From Azospirillum sp. OGB3 (GTDB lineage Bacteria; Pseudomonadota; Alphaproteobacteria; Azospirillales; Azospirillaceae), in NCBI RefSeq assembly GCF_014192915.1, contig NZ_JACHYN010000005.1:1-64000 (forward strand): a stretch of 64,000 nucleotides of DNA. The letters are read 5' to 3'. The notes beneath the pieces were generated by a model. The model ran no database searches. It saw nothing but the letters and a program-made list of their open reading frames with translations, and was not told the origin of the DNA. Positions 8,034 to 16,902 of the stretch are shown one piece after another. Each line of letters opens with the position of its first letter. The first letter of the stretch is position 1. A program made the translations under genes and the position numbers.

Positions 8034-9239
8034 TCAAGCGGCCTCAAGATCCTCCGCGGGGCCGAAGAACTCGTAATGCACCTGAGTGCGCGGCACGCCG
8101 GCGCGGTCAAGGCCGCCGACGAAGGCCTTCAGGAACGGCTTCGGGCCGCACAGATAGAAGTCGGCGTCGTGGAACGGCGTGTTCGCCCGCAACCACTCGA
8201 CCGTGATGAAGCCGGCCGTGTCATGGGAAACGCCCGGCTGATCCCCGGGCAGCGGGTCGCTGTAGAAGGTTGACACCCTGATGCCGGACCGCGACGCGGC
8301 CAGCCTGCGGATGTGCTCGTCCATGGCGTGGGTGGCACTGTTCAGGGTGCCATGGACGTAATGCGCTTCCACCGTGGTCGGAGCGGCGGCGATCGCCTCC
8401 AGCATGCTCACCATGGGCGTCAGCCCGACGCCGCCGCTCAGCAGAACGACCGGCCGTTCCGGCTGTTCGGGCAGGAAGAAGTCGCCGGCGGGCGGGGAAA
8501 CTTTCAACGTGGTCCCTTCCTGGGCATGGTCGTGCAGCCAATTGGAACCGGCGCCGTGAGGCTCCCGCTTCACGGAGATGCGATAGCCGAGGGTGTCGGG
8601 ACCGGCGGAGATGCTGTAGTTCCGGCGCAACGGCGCACGTCCCGGCAGGGGAAGCAGGAACGTCAGGTATTGCCCAGGCCGGTGTCGGATCACAGGGCCG
8701 CCGTCGGTCGGCGACAGGTGGAAGGAGGTGATCGTCCCGCTTTCCCTGGCCCGCCGCGTGACGACGAAGTCCCGCCAGCCGCTCCACCCTCCGCTCTCGT
8801 TGGCGAGGGCGTCGTAGATGCGCTCCTCCCGTCCCATCAGAATGCGGGCCAGATGCCAATACGCCTCTCCCCACGCATTCAGCACCTCCTCCGTCGCGGC
8901 GGTGCCCAGCACCTCGCGGATCGCTCCGAGGAGGGCGGCTGCGACATGAGGATAATGCTCCGGAAGAATCTGCAGCCCGACGTGCTTTTGCGCGATGCGC
9001 TCGACCATGGGCGCCAAGGTGCCGAGATTGTCTATGTTGCGGGCATAGGCGAGGATGGCGTTGGCGAGCGCCTTGGTTTGTGCGCCTTCTTCGCCTTGAT
9101 GCGACTGGTTGAACAGCGCGGCGACCTCGGGGTCGTGAAACAGGATTTGATACATCGTCCGCGTGATGACGGTTCCATGCTCGGCGAGAGTGGGAACGGT
9201 GGCCTTGATAATCTCGACGGTCTGCTGAGTGAGGGGCAT
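8034..9239 (-). CDS. hmp: Flavohemoglobin, nitric oxide dioxygenase
   Basis: 401 residues, the usual length. The N-terminal globin domain (TVEIIKATVPTLAEHGTVIT, proximal His in AQKHVGLQILPEHYPHV) is followed by the FAD-binding domain (RRNYSISAGPDTLGYRISVK) and the NAD-binding domain (LLSGGVGLTPMVSML, FYLCGPKPFLKAF). It oxidises NO to nitrate with O2 and NADH in the cytoplasm. ATG 9239 is supported by GGAG 11 bases upstream and by the canonical start MPLTQQTVEIIKA; the frame stays open upstream only by chance. An NsrR-type operator and a second dyad lie in its promoter region. Confidence 0.93.
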   Translation of the reverse strand: MPLTQQTVEIIKATVPTLAEHGTVITRTMYQILFHDPEVAALFNQSHQGEEGAQTKALANAILAYARNIDNLGTLAPMVERIAQKHVGLQILPEHYPHVAAALLGAIREVLGTAATEEVLNAWGEAYWHLARILMGREERIYDALANESGGWSGWRDFVVTRRARESGTITSFHLSPTDGGPVIRHRPGQYLTFLLPLPGRAPLRRNYSISAGPDTLGYRISVKREPHGAGSNWLHDHAQEGTTLKVSPPAGDFFLPEQPERPVVLLSGGVGLTPMVSMLEAIAAAPTTVEAHYVHGTLNSATHAMDEHIRRLAASRSGIRVSTFYSDPLPGDQPGVSHDTAGFITVEWLRANTPFHDADFYLCGPKPFLKAFVGGLDRAGVPRTQVHYEFFGPAEDLEAA

Positions 9240-9317
9240 TGGTGAATGGGCTCCGGAGTTGGCGGGGGCAATGGCCCCATTCGGATTGTGGCGGCGAGGA
9301 GGTTCCCGCCAGATCAA

Positions 9318-9338
9318 ACATTCATTCCTTATGAATGT
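9318..9338. promoter_or_regulatory. Perfect 8-5-8 dyad upstream of hmp
   Basis: Arms ACATTCAT and ATGAATGT are exact inverted repeats separated by five bases. The surrounding 24 bases match the 4434-4458 dyad upstream of aox at 21 positions. It lies about 80 bases upstream of the hmp start, next to the NsrR-type site. Confidence 0.5.
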
Positions 9339-9351
9339 ATTTTTGCCGCTT

Positions 9352-9374
9352 AAGATGCAATATAAATATATGTT
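9352..9374 (-). promoter_or_regulatory. NsrR-type operator upstream of hmp
   Basis: Half-sites AAGATGCAATA and AAATATATGTT with a one-base spacer match the 11-1-11 NsrR consensus at about 9 and 8 of 11 positions. It is 113 bases upstream of the hmp ATG. This is the best-matching of the three such sites in the window. Confidence 0.65.
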
Positions 9375-9510
9375 TATAGGCGGAATCCTGTCCGCTTGGG
9401 GAACGTCGGCTCCACTGCCGTGCCGTCTCCCCGATGGTGCATCGGTGCACGCTGCTGATCGTCCGGTCACCTCGGTGAGGGCATCGGGTTCCGATGGACC
9501 TGGAGAAAAG

Positions 9511-9605
9511 TCACACCGGGCCGGTTTGGCGCGGACCGGTAGCGCCGAGCGCGGCAATCCGCGCAATGGCGAAGTCGATGAATAGCGGGACGCGTGAAGG
9601 CGGGC
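9511..9605 (-). pseudogene. C-terminal relic of a LysR regulator
   Basis: The minus strand reads RVPLFIDFAIARIAALGATG then PRQTGPV and a stop at 9511-9513, the usual last helix of LysR effector domains (xRVxxFIDFAIxR). Nothing else of that gene is left. It sits between hmp and an NmrA fragment, in a graveyard of short pieces. Confidence 0.4.
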
Positions 9606-9669
9606 CGCGCCTGAACCGGCACGGCGGACGGTGGCGCCTCCGCCAGCACCGTTTGCAGCTTCCCCGTCT

Positions 9670-9779
9670 CCAGGCAACCGCACCGTGTCGCCACCCATGT
9701 GGGCGGCGACGACGGTAGCGGCGACGGCGGCGAAGAATTCCAAGAACTGGGTGGCGCGAACGATGATGTGGGGAATTGG
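9670..9779 (-). pseudogene. Middle fragment of an NmrA-like oxidoreductase
   Basis: The minus strand reads PHIIVRATQFLEFFAAVAAT then VVAAHMGGDTVRLPGD, clearly related to PYTIVRATQFLEFLAG...GDTVRLAP of the intact gene at 5645-6400. It starts abruptly at about 9779, directly against the stop codon of the AhpD-like gene, and decays after about 36 codons. Confidence 0.6.
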
Positions 9780-9780
9780 C

Positions 9781-10227
9781 TCAAGCCTTGGCGGCCACCG
9801 GGAGACGGAAGGGGGCACCCAGCCGGTTGAAGGCGTTCATCGCAGCGATGGCGATGGTAAGATCGACCAGATCCTTCGGCTCGAACGCCGCCGATGCCGC
9901 CGCATAGGCGGCGTCGGACGCATGGGTTTCGCTGACACGGGTCACCTCCTCGGCCCAAGCCAGGGCCGCGCGCTCCGTGTCGGAGAACAGGTGCGGGACT
10001 TCCTCCCACACCGGCACCAGCGTGACCTTGTCGATCGACATGGTCTTCCGAAGGTCGCGGCTGTGGAGATCAATGCAGTGAGCGCAGCCGTTGATCTGCG
10101 AAACCCTGAGGAACACGAGGTGGATGAGTTCCTCGGGCAGGGTGGTGCGCTTCGTGACGTAATGGTGGACGCCGAAGAGAGCCTTCGCGCCGTCGGGCGC
10201 AACCTCGTACCAAGCCAAGCGTGCCAT
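9781..10227 (-). CDS. AhpD-like carboxymuconolactone-decarboxylase-family protein
   Basis: 148 residues. The family core VTKRTTLPEELIHLVFLRVS then QINGCAHCIDLHSRDLRK contains the CxxC pair and following His of AhpD-type peroxidases, which reduce peroxides through a thiol relay. ATG 10227 (MARLAWYEVAPDG) has AGGAAAGG about 10 bases upstream and matches the common family start. The gene is intact although it lies between two NmrA fragments on the same strand, as if it had been inserted into, or rearranged with, that gene. Confidence 0.82.
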   Translation of the reverse strand: MARLAWYEVAPDGAKALFGVHHYVTKRTTLPEELIHLVFLRVSQINGCAHCIDLHSRDLRKTMSIDKVTLVPVWEEVPHLFSDTERAALAWAEEVTRVSETHASDAAYAAASAAFEPKDLVDLTIAIAAMNAFNRLGAPFRLPVAAKA

Positions 10228-10306
10228 GTTCTTTGCCTTTCCTGACAACAACGGATTGCGGTTCCCGCTTCGCCGGCCCATGGCCGCCGGGTGTCTTCGA
10301 AGACTC

Positions 10307-10547
10307 TCAGCGCGCCACCACGCCGTCGAAGGCGATCGGTTGAATCAGCGCCGGCGACAGGCGGATTTCCCCGCCGACCGTGGCCGACGGCGGCGGTTCC
10401 GTCCGTCGCTGGAGCCAGACCCTCGCGGGTGATGGTGTTCACGCCCGTCTTTGGCGAGGCTGCGAGCGCATCGTGGCCGCGCTCGCGGAGGGGCTGCACC
10501 AGCTTTGATCCGATGAGGCCGGTGCCTCCGATGACGACGATCTTCAT
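10307..10547 (-). pseudogene. NmrA-like oxidoreductase with large internal deletion
   Basis: It begins MKIVVIGGTGLIGSKLVQPL with an intact Rossmann motif and stays related to the 5645-6400 protein through SPKTGVNTITREGLA, after which the frame shifts. A second frame then reads GEIRLSPALIQPIAFDGVVA and a stop, equivalent to the DTVRLAPVQFQPIAADDVAA segment of the intact paralogue. About 100 residues between the two parts are missing. Confidence 0.65.
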
Positions 10548-10808
10548 GGGGACTCTCAGCTCCTCAACGGAAACCAGCGCCGTCGATGGAAGGGAGAGTG
10601 CCCGCGCACGCTGGGGAAGTCCTTGCGGCGGGCTTGAATTGTCCTCCAAGGACGCTTGGATTTCCGTCCATGGAAGCCATGCGGCGCGGCGTGCCTCGAC
10701 GCGAACGGTGCAGTCGGCAACGCGCCGCCGTGCTATCAAGGGCGCACGTCGTTCGCCCGGCTCCCCGGACAGGGAGGCGAGGGCGTTCGGTCCAGGGAGG
10801 TGCAGGCC

Positions 10809-12434
10809 TTGCCGTTCCGTTTTGGAGAATGTGTGCTCGATCAGGAGCGCCGGGAACTGACCCTGCGCGGACAGGTCGTGGGCGTTGGCCCGCAGGTCTT
10901 CGACCTGCTGCTGCATCTCGTCCGCAACCACAACCGCGTCGTCAGCAAGGACGATCTGCTGGAGGCGGTGTGGAACGGACGGATCGTCTCGGAATCGACC
11001 ATCACCAGCCACATCAACGCGGTTCGCAAGGCCATCGGCGACAGCGGCGAGGAGCAGCGACTGGTCCGCACGGTCCCCCGCAAAGGGTTCCGCTTCGTCG
11101 GCGCGATAGACGTCGGCGCGATAGACGTCGGCGCGGCCGAGGTCGGCGCGATCGGGGAGACACCGCAGCCCGGCGGATCAGGCATCGCCAGCCGTGCCTC
11201 CAGCGAAGGCCGGGAGACGCCGTCCGGTCCGGTCCTGCCGGGCAAGCCCTCGATCACTGTGCTGCCATTCCAGAACCTGAGCGGCGACCCGGACCAGGAC
11301 TACTTCGCCGACGGCGTGGTGGAGGACATCATCGCCGCCCTGTCGCGCATCCGCTGGCTGTTCGTCATCGCGCGCAATTCGAGCTTTGCCTACAAGGGCC
11401 GGGCGGTGGATGTGACGGACATCGGCCGCGAGCTGGGCGTCCGTTACGTGCTCGAAGGCAGCGTCCGCAAGGCCGGGAACAGGGTGCGCATCACCGGGCA
11501 GCTCATCGACGCGACGAGCGGGATGCATCTCTGGGCCGAGCGATTCGAAGGCATGCTCGACGACCTTTTCGAGTTGCAGGACCGGATCGCCGAGAGCGTC
11601 GTCGGTGCGATCGCGCCGCAGCTCGAGCGGGCGGAGATCGAGCGCGCCAAGCGCAAGCCGACGGAAAGCCTGGACGCCTACGATTACTATCTCCGCGGCA
11701 TGGCGAAACTGCACAGCGGAACCCGCGAGGCGGTCGACGCGGCGCTGCCCCTGTTCCACAAGGCGACGGACCTCGACCCGGAATTCGCATCGGCCTATGG
11801 CGGGGCGGCTTGGTGCCATCTCTGGCGCAAGGTGAACGGTTGGATGACCGACCGCCCCCGCGAGATCGCCGAGGGGGTGCGGCTGGCGCGGCTGGCGGTG
11901 GAGTTCGGCCGCGACGACGCGGTCGCGCTGACGAGAGCCGGGCACGCGCTTGGTCATTTCGCCGGCGATCTCGATGGCGGCATCGCGCTCATCGACCGGG
12001 CCGTGCTGCTCAACCCCAATTTCGCCCCCGCCTGGTTCCTCGGCGGCTACCTGCGCGCCTTCCGCGGTGAAACGGAAGGCGCGAGCGAGCATTTCGCCCA
12101 TGCCGCCCGCCTGAGCCCGCTGGACCCGGAGATGTTCCGGATGCAGGCGGGGACGGCGCTCGCGCATTTCTTCGCCGGGCGCTACGATTGCGCCGTGGCC
12201 TGGGCGGACAAGGCGTTGGGGAACCTGCCCAGCCTCCTGGTCGCCATCGCCCTGACGGCGGCGAGTCACGCGCTCGCCGGGCGGACGGAGGACGCGCGGC
12301 AGACGATGCAGCAATTGCGCGCGCTCGACCCGTCCTTGCGTGTCTCCACTCTCAGGGAGTGGCTGCCGATCCACCGTCCCGAGGATCTCACGCGGTTTGC
12401 GGAGGGACTGAGACTGGCTGGGTTGCCCGAGTGA
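10809..12434 (+). CDS. Winged-helix regulator fused to TolB-like and TPR domains
   Basis: 541 residues. An OmpR/PhoB-type winged helix comes first (FGECVLDQERRELTLRGQ, TSHINAVRKAIGD, RTVPRKGFRFVG), then a low-complexity linker, then a TolB-like N-terminal domain (ITVLPFQNLSGDPDQDYFAD, YVLEGSVRKAGNRVRITGQL) and TPR-type repeats (PLFHKATDLDPEFASAYGG onward). This architecture is that of the adenylate-cyclase-associated or CadC-like regulators; no cyclase domain is present. The linker holds an in-frame tandem repeat GAIDVGAIDVGAAEVGAIGE. TTG 10809 was chosen because AGGGAGG ends 8 bases upstream; a GTG at 10800 overlaps that site. No transmembrane helix is evident. Confidence 0.8.
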   Translation: MPFRFGECVLDQERRELTLRGQVVGVGPQVFDLLLHLVRNHNRVVSKDDLLEAVWNGRIVSESTITSHINAVRKAIGDSGEEQRLVRTVPRKGFRFVGAIDVGAIDVGAAEVGAIGETPQPGGSGIASRASSEGRETPSGPVLPGKPSITVLPFQNLSGDPDQDYFADGVVEDIIAALSRIRWLFVIARNSSFAYKGRAVDVTDIGRELGVRYVLEGSVRKAGNRVRITGQLIDATSGMHLWAERFEGMLDDLFELQDRIAESVVGAIAPQLERAEIERAKRKPTESLDAYDYYLRGMAKLHSGTREAVDAALPLFHKATDLDPEFASAYGGAAWCHLWRKVNGWMTDRPREIAEGVRLARLAVEFGRDDAVALTRAGHALGHFAGDLDGGIALIDRAVLLNPNFAPAWFLGGYLRAFRGETEGASEHFAHAARLSPLDPEMFRMQAGTALAHFFAGRYDCAVAWADKALGNLPSLLVAIALTAASHALAGRTEDARQTMQQLRALDPSLRVSTLREWLPIHRPEDLTRFAEGLRLAGLPE

Positions 12435-12559
12435 ACTCAGGCCATGTCCGACTCAGCAGGTGCCGTTTCGCGTCAGGCATTGACTCAAGCTGTGGCAGAA
12501 ATGGGTGTGCTCGTCCGCCCTGATGCTGGCGCAAAAAGGGCGCTGAGAGGAGCGCTGAA

Positions 12560-12963
12560 GGTTCTGTTGCAAAGTCTGGTGACGGGCGCGGAGGGCTGCG
12601 GCGCCTGTATCGTCAGGCGGCAGGACCGAACAGGCACGATGAAGAAGCCTTGGACCTGAGCCCCGGCCGGACCGGCGGCCTGATGCGCCGATGGTCCTGT
12701 TCAACGATGTTGTTCAGGTACTCGCGTTGCCGCACCGATCAAACCGAGAGCGTTGCCATGGCGGCGTGACCCAAGCCAAATGGCCTCCGGGAAGCCCGGT
12801 GCAGTTCAGGAGGGGGCCAAAACTTGCTACGGAACCGGTTGTTCAGCCCTTTGTGCTGGCGATGCCCCCTGCCCATCGCCAGCCCCCCGTTTTTCGCATC
12901 GACGCTATGAACACACTCGCCCTGCCAAGCAGAACGCGGATCATTGCCCATTCCGGGATCCAA
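12560..12963 (-). mobile_element. Degenerate IS6-family element, one end plus transposase pieces
   Basis: GGTTCTGTTGCAAAG at 12560 is an IS6-type terminal repeat. Just inside, the minus strand reads REYLNNIVEQDHRRIRRPVR (12670-12725), the C-terminal signature of IS6 transposases. Farther in, HRQHKGLNNR (about 12830-12860) matches another conserved IS6 stretch, in a different frame and order. The element is broken by shifts and deletions and has no second end. Confidence 0.6.
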
Positions 12964-12969
12964 ACGCTG

Positions 12970-15126
12970 CTAAACCAGCCCGGCCGCGCGAGCCCACTTG
13001 TACTTGGCGCCCAGCACCGCAACCGGCGTCTCGGTCGTGTAGGGGTAAGCCACGACACCGTGGTCATACAGGTGGCTCGCGGCCTCCTCCACCTGGACGT
13101 CGCCGGCCAGCGAAGCGACGATGGGCTTCTCGATGCCCTTCGCCTTCATCTCCTCCTTCACCTCGATAACGAGCTTGGCGAACACCATTGGCGGCGTGAT
13201 GATCGTGTGCCAGTAGCCCAGGATCAACGCGTGGATGCGGTCATCCTCCAGGCCAAGCCGGATGGTGTTCTTGTAGGTCGACGGCGGTTCGCCACCCGTG
13301 ATGTCCACAGGATTGCCGGCGGCGCCGAAAGGCGGGATGAATTTGCGGAAGGCGGCGTCGAGGTCCGGCGGCATCGCCATCAGCGACAGGCCGTTGTCCA
13401 CGCAGGCGTCCGACAACAGCACACCCGATCCGCCGGCACCGGTGATGATCACGACGTTCTCGCCCTTCGGCGTCGGCAGCACCGGGATTCCGCGGGCGAA
13501 TTGCAGCAGGTCCTGCAGACTGCGCGCCCGGACCACGCCCGACTGCCGCAGCACGTCTTCGTAAATCCTGTCGTTGCCGGCGAGCGCGCCCGTGTGGGAA
13601 CTGGCCGCCCGCGCGCCAAGCGCCGTGCGCCCGGCCTTCAGCACGACCACCGGCTTCTTCTTCGAAACCTGCTTGGCGGCCTCCGCGAAGGCACGGCCGT
13701 CCTTCAGATCCTCGCAGTGCATGGCGACGACCTGGGTGTTGTCGTCCTGTTCGAAGAAGTACAGCAGGTCGTCCTCGTCGATGTCCGACTTGTTGCCGAG
13801 TCCGACGATCGCCGAAACGCCCATCTTGGCGGAGCGGCTGAAGCCGATGATCGCCATGCCGATGCCGCCGGACTGCGACGACAGCGCCGCCTTGCCCTTC
13901 ACGTTGTACGGCGTGCAGAAGGTGGCACACAGATTCTTCGGCGTGTAGTAGAAACCATAGATGTTCGGCCCCATCAACCGCACGTCATGTTTGCGCGCGA
14001 TGGCGACGATCTCCTCCTGCCCTTCGACGTTCCCGGTCTCGGCGAAGCCCGAAGGGATCAGCACGGCACCGGGGATCTTCTTCTCGCCGACTTCGCCCAA
14101 CGCCTGGGCGACGAACTTGGCCGGAATGGCGAACACCGCCACATCGATGTCGCCCGGCACGTCCTTCACGCTCTTGTAGGCCCTGTAGCCGAGGATGTCG
14201 TCGGCCTTCGGGTGGATCGGATAGATCTGGCCCTTGTAGCCACCGTTGATGAGGTTCTTCATCACCGAGTTGCCGATCTTCCCGTCCTCGGCCGAGGCGC
14301 CGATGACGGCCACCGCCTCGGGCTTCATGATCCGGTTCATCTGCCGGACGATCTGCTCCTGCGACGGGCGGTAGCGCGGCGTCCTGGCCGCGAAGTCCAG
14401 GACCACGCGCACGTCGGCGGCGGTGGCTCCGTTCTCGCGCGCGAAAACCGGGTTGAGGTCGAGTTCGACGATCTCCGGCACCTCGTCGACGAGCCGCGAG
14501 ACGTTGACGATCACATCGGCGAGCGCCTCATGGTCGACCGCCTTGCCGCCGCGCACGCCCTTCAGCATCTCCGCGGCCTGGATGCCGTCGAGCATGGAGA
14601 GGGCTTCCTCGCGGCTGACCGGAGCGAGGCGGAAGGTGATGTCCTTCAGCACCTCGACCAGCACGCCACCGAGGCCGAAGGCCACCAGCTTGCCGAAACT
14701 CGGGTCCGTGATGGAACCGACGATGACCTCCACACCGCCTTGCAGCATCTGCTGGACCTGCACACCGAGCAAGTCCGCCGCGGGGTCATAGGCGCGGGCG
14801 TTCTCCATGATGGCCTCGAAGCCTTGGCGGACGGCGTCGGCGTTCCGGAGACTAACCAGAACGCCGCCGGCTTCGGTCTTGTGCAGGATCTGCGGCGACA
14901 CGATTTTCATGACCACCGGGAAACCCATGCCCTCGGCGAGGGCGACGGCTTCCTCGGCGCTCGTCGCCACGCCTTCCTTCGGCACCGGAATACCGTACAC
15001 ATCGCAAAGCCGCTTGGCTTCCGGCGCGGTCAGCGCGTTGCGGCCCTCGGCCTTGGCGGTGTCGAGAAGGCGGCGGACGACATCCGTTGGTCGCTCGGTG
15101 TGGAGCGGATCGATGACTGCGGTCAT
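12970..15126 (-). CDS. ADP-forming acyl-CoA synthetase, ATP-grasp domain first
   Basis: 718 residues. The order is an ATP-grasp beta part (about 25-250: GFPVVMKIVSPQILHKTEAG, VELDLNPVFA), then a CoA-binding Rossmann domain (AVAVIGASAEDGKIGNSVMK) and the succinyl-CoA-synthetase-like flavodoxin domains. SSHTGALAGND carries the phospho-His. The enzyme interconverts acyl-CoA + ADP + Pi with acid + ATP + CoA. Many relatives have the opposite alpha-beta order. It is downstream of a formyl-CoA transferase gene on the same strand, which suggests oxalate or another CoA-transfer pathway; the acyl substrate cannot be read from sequence. Confidence 0.85.
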   Translation of the reverse strand: MTAVIDPLHTERPTDVVRRLLDTAKAEGRNALTAPEAKRLCDVYGIPVPKEGVATSAEEAVALAEGMGFPVVMKIVSPQILHKTEAGGVLVSLRNADAVRQGFEAIMENARAYDPAADLLGVQVQQMLQGGVEVIVGSITDPSFGKLVAFGLGGVLVEVLKDITFRLAPVSREEALSMLDGIQAAEMLKGVRGGKAVDHEALADVIVNVSRLVDEVPEIVELDLNPVFARENGATAADVRVVLDFAARTPRYRPSQEQIVRQMNRIMKPEAVAVIGASAEDGKIGNSVMKNLINGGYKGQIYPIHPKADDILGYRAYKSVKDVPGDIDVAVFAIPAKFVAQALGEVGEKKIPGAVLIPSGFAETGNVEGQEEIVAIARKHDVRLMGPNIYGFYYTPKNLCATFCTPYNVKGKAALSSQSGGIGMAIIGFSRSAKMGVSAIVGLGNKSDIDEDDLLYFFEQDDNTQVVAMHCEDLKDGRAFAEAAKQVSKKKPVVVLKAGRTALGARAASSHTGALAGNDRIYEDVLRQSGVVRARSLQDLLQFARGIPVLPTPKGENVVIITGAGGSGVLLSDACVDNGLSLMAMPPDLDAAFRKFIPPFGAAGNPVDITGGEPPSTYKNTIRLGLEDDRIHALILGYWHTIITPPMVFAKLVIEVKEEMKAKGIEKPIVASLAGDVQVEEAASHLYDHGVVAYPYTTETPVAVLGAKYKWARAAGLV

Positions 15127-15155
15127 GGCCTTTCCTCCTTTTCAAACTGGACGGC

Positions 15156-15239
15156 TCACGTCTTGACGGCGAGCTCGGATGGATTTTCGGGGACGGCGGC
15201 CTCGCGCAACGCGTCGCCGGTGTTGCGCTGTCGGACCAT
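15156..15239 (-). CDS. Possible 27-residue peptide between frc and the acyl-CoA synthetase
   Basis: MVRQRNTGDALREAAVPENP then SELAVKT and a stop. AAAGGGAC lies about 8 bases upstream of the ATG. It fits exactly in the 148-base gap of the operon with normal spacing on both sides. No homologue is recognised, and it may be a leader or chance frame. Confidence 0.25.
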   Translation of the reverse strand: MVRQRNTGDALREAAVPENPSELAVKT

Positions 15240-15274
15240 TGCGTTTGTCCCTTTCGGGGAGGACCGCTCCCGTC

Positions 15275-16552
15275 CTATTCGGTGGTCAGCGGCTTGCGCG
15301 CCACACCCAGCGCGCCGCTGTCGCGGACCTCGGAAATGCGGCGTTCGTCGAAGCCGAGCACCTCGCGCAGGATCTCGTCGGTGTGCTCGCCCAGAAGCGG
15401 CGACCGCGTGACCTCGGTCGGGCTGTCCGACAGCTTGATCGGGTTGCCGACCGTCAGGTACTTGCCGCGCGTCGGGTGATCGACCTCGACGATGGTGCCG
15501 GTCTCGCGCAGCGACTGATCCTCCGCCAGCTCCTTCATCGACAGGATGGGGCCGCAGGGGATGTCGTACGTGTTGAGGATCTCCATGACCTCGAACTTCG
15601 TCTTGGTCATGGTCCATTCCTCGACGGTCGCGAAGATGTCCTTCAGGCGCGGCAGGCGGGCGGCGGGCGTCGCGTAATCCGGATCGGTGACCCACTCCGG
15701 CTTGCCGATGACGTCGCAGATCTTCGCCCACACGGGCGCCTGGGTGATGAAGTAGATGTAGGCGTTGGGATCGGTCTCCCAGCCCTTGCACTTCAGGATC
15801 CAGCCCGGCTGGCCGCCGCCCGAGGCGTTGCCGGCGCGCGGCACGGTGTCGCCGAACGCGCCGTTGGGGTACTGCGGGTACTCTTTCAGCGGGCCGCGCT
15901 CCAGCCGCTGCTGGTCGCGCAGCTTGACCCGGCACAGGTTCAGCACGGCGTCCTGCATGGCCGCCAGCACCTTCTGGCCGCGCCCGGTCTGGGTGCGCTG
16001 GTAGAGCGCCGTCACGATGCCCAGCGCCAGATGCAGGCCGGTGCCGCTGTCGCCGATCTGGGCGCCGGTGACCATCGGTGGGCCGTCGTCGAAGCCGGTC
16101 GTCGAGGCCGAGCCGCCGGCGCACTGCGCGACGTTCTCATAGACCTTGCAGTCCTCGTAGGGACCGGGGCCGAAGCCCTTGACCGAGGCGACGATGATGC
16201 GCGGGTTCAGCTCCTGGATGCGCTCCCAGGTCAGGCCCATGCGGTCGAGCACGCCGGGGGCGAAATTCTCGACCATCACGTCGCAGATGCGCACCAGATC
16301 CTCCAGGACGCGCTTGCCGTCCGGGTTCTTGGTGTCCAGCGTGATGGACCGCTTGTTGTGGTTCAGCATGGTGAAATAGAGGCTGTCGGCCTCGGGCACG
16401 TCGCGCAGCTGGCCGCGCGTGATGTCGCCCTCGCCCGGACGCTCGACCTTGATGACGTCGGCGCCGAACCACGCCAGAAGCTGCGTGCAGGTCGGACCCG
16501 ACTGAACATGGGTAAAGTCCAGAACCCGCACGCCTTCGAGTGCCTTGCCCAT
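15275..16552 (-). CDS. frc: Formyl-CoA:oxalate CoA-transferase
   Basis: 425 residues, close to the 428 of the characterised Oxalobacter enzyme. Class III CoA-transferase features are clear: [20 protein letters not shown] at the start, [17 protein letters not shown], the catalytic Asp in [16 protein letters not shown], and the glycine loop [11 protein letters not shown]. It moves CoA from formyl-CoA to oxalate, giving oxalyl-CoA. Oxalyl-CoA decarboxylase (oxc), its usual partner, is not in this window; instead an ADP-forming acyl-CoA synthetase follows. ATG 16552 is preceded by GGAGAG. Confidence 0.9.
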   Translation of the reverse strand: MGKALEGVRVLDFTHVQSGPTCTQLLAWFGADVIKVERPGEGDITRGQLRDVPEADSLYFTMLNHNKRSITLDTKNPDGKRVLEDLVRICDVMVENFAPGVLDRMGLTWERIQELNPRIIVASVKGFGPGPYEDCKVYENVAQCAGGSASTTGFDDGPPMVTGAQIGDSGTGLHLALGIVTALYQRTQTGRGQKVLAAMQDAVLNLCRVKLRDQQRLERGPLKEYPQYPNGAFGDTVPRAGNASGGGQPGWILKCKGWETDPNAYIYFITQAPVWAKICDVIGKPEWVTDPDYATPAARLPRLKDIFATVEEWTMTKTKFEVMEILNTYDIPCGPILSMKELAEDQSLRETGTIVEVDHPTRGKYLTVGNPIKLSDSPTEVTRSPLLGEHTDEILREVLGFDERRISEVRDSGALGVARKPLTTE

Positions 16553-16671
16553 GCCGTCTCTCCTTGTTGAGCCGCAGGCATACGGAGCCTTGCGGCGTTG
16601 CCAAACCGTTCGCCATTGAAACGAGCAGGAGTGGAAGGCGCGGGCGGTTGGTCCCGCGGGCCTCTCGATGG

Positions 16672-16902
16672 CTACCGAAGCCAGCCCTTTATTTCCGATA
16701 TTCGCTGATTACCTTCTTTCGTTCTCGCATATTGTTTGCCGCACTGTGTTGTGTACTCCTGGACAAAACCCTGCCTGACCAATTCGCAGAGTGCCGGCCT
16801 CACGGCGGCCGGCTTCAAGCTTGCCGCCTTCGTGATAGCGAGCAGCGAGACCGGAGGTGTCGTGGCCTCGGGACCCGGCATGGCGCGCAGCGTGTTGAGC
16901 AT
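16672..16902 (-). CDS. Hypothetical small winged-helix-like protein
   Basis: 76 residues from ATG 16902. The body [20 protein letters not shown] then [20 protein letters not shown] and [11 protein letters not shown] reads like a small winged-helix domain (helix, recognition helix, wing). No strong ribosome-binding site is seen for this ATG, and the frame is open back to 17010, so the start is uncertain. It lies 119 bases before frc on the same strand but with its own gap; a role in regulating frc is only a guess. Confidence 0.45.
   Translation of the reverse strand: MLNTLRAMPGPEATTPPVSLLAITKAASLKPAAVRPALCELVRQGFVQEYTTQCGKQYARTKEGNQRISEIKGWLR

Noticed and set aside
12444..12659. 71-codon plus-strand frame starting MSDSAGAVSRQAL
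   Set aside because: Its second half runs through an IS6 terminal repeat; no homology recognised.
12691..15411. A 906-codon plus-strand open frame
   Set aside because: It is the complement of the acyl-CoA synthetase gene. Its sequence is His-, Arg- and Gln-rich with no domain, typical of antisense frames in GC-rich DNA.
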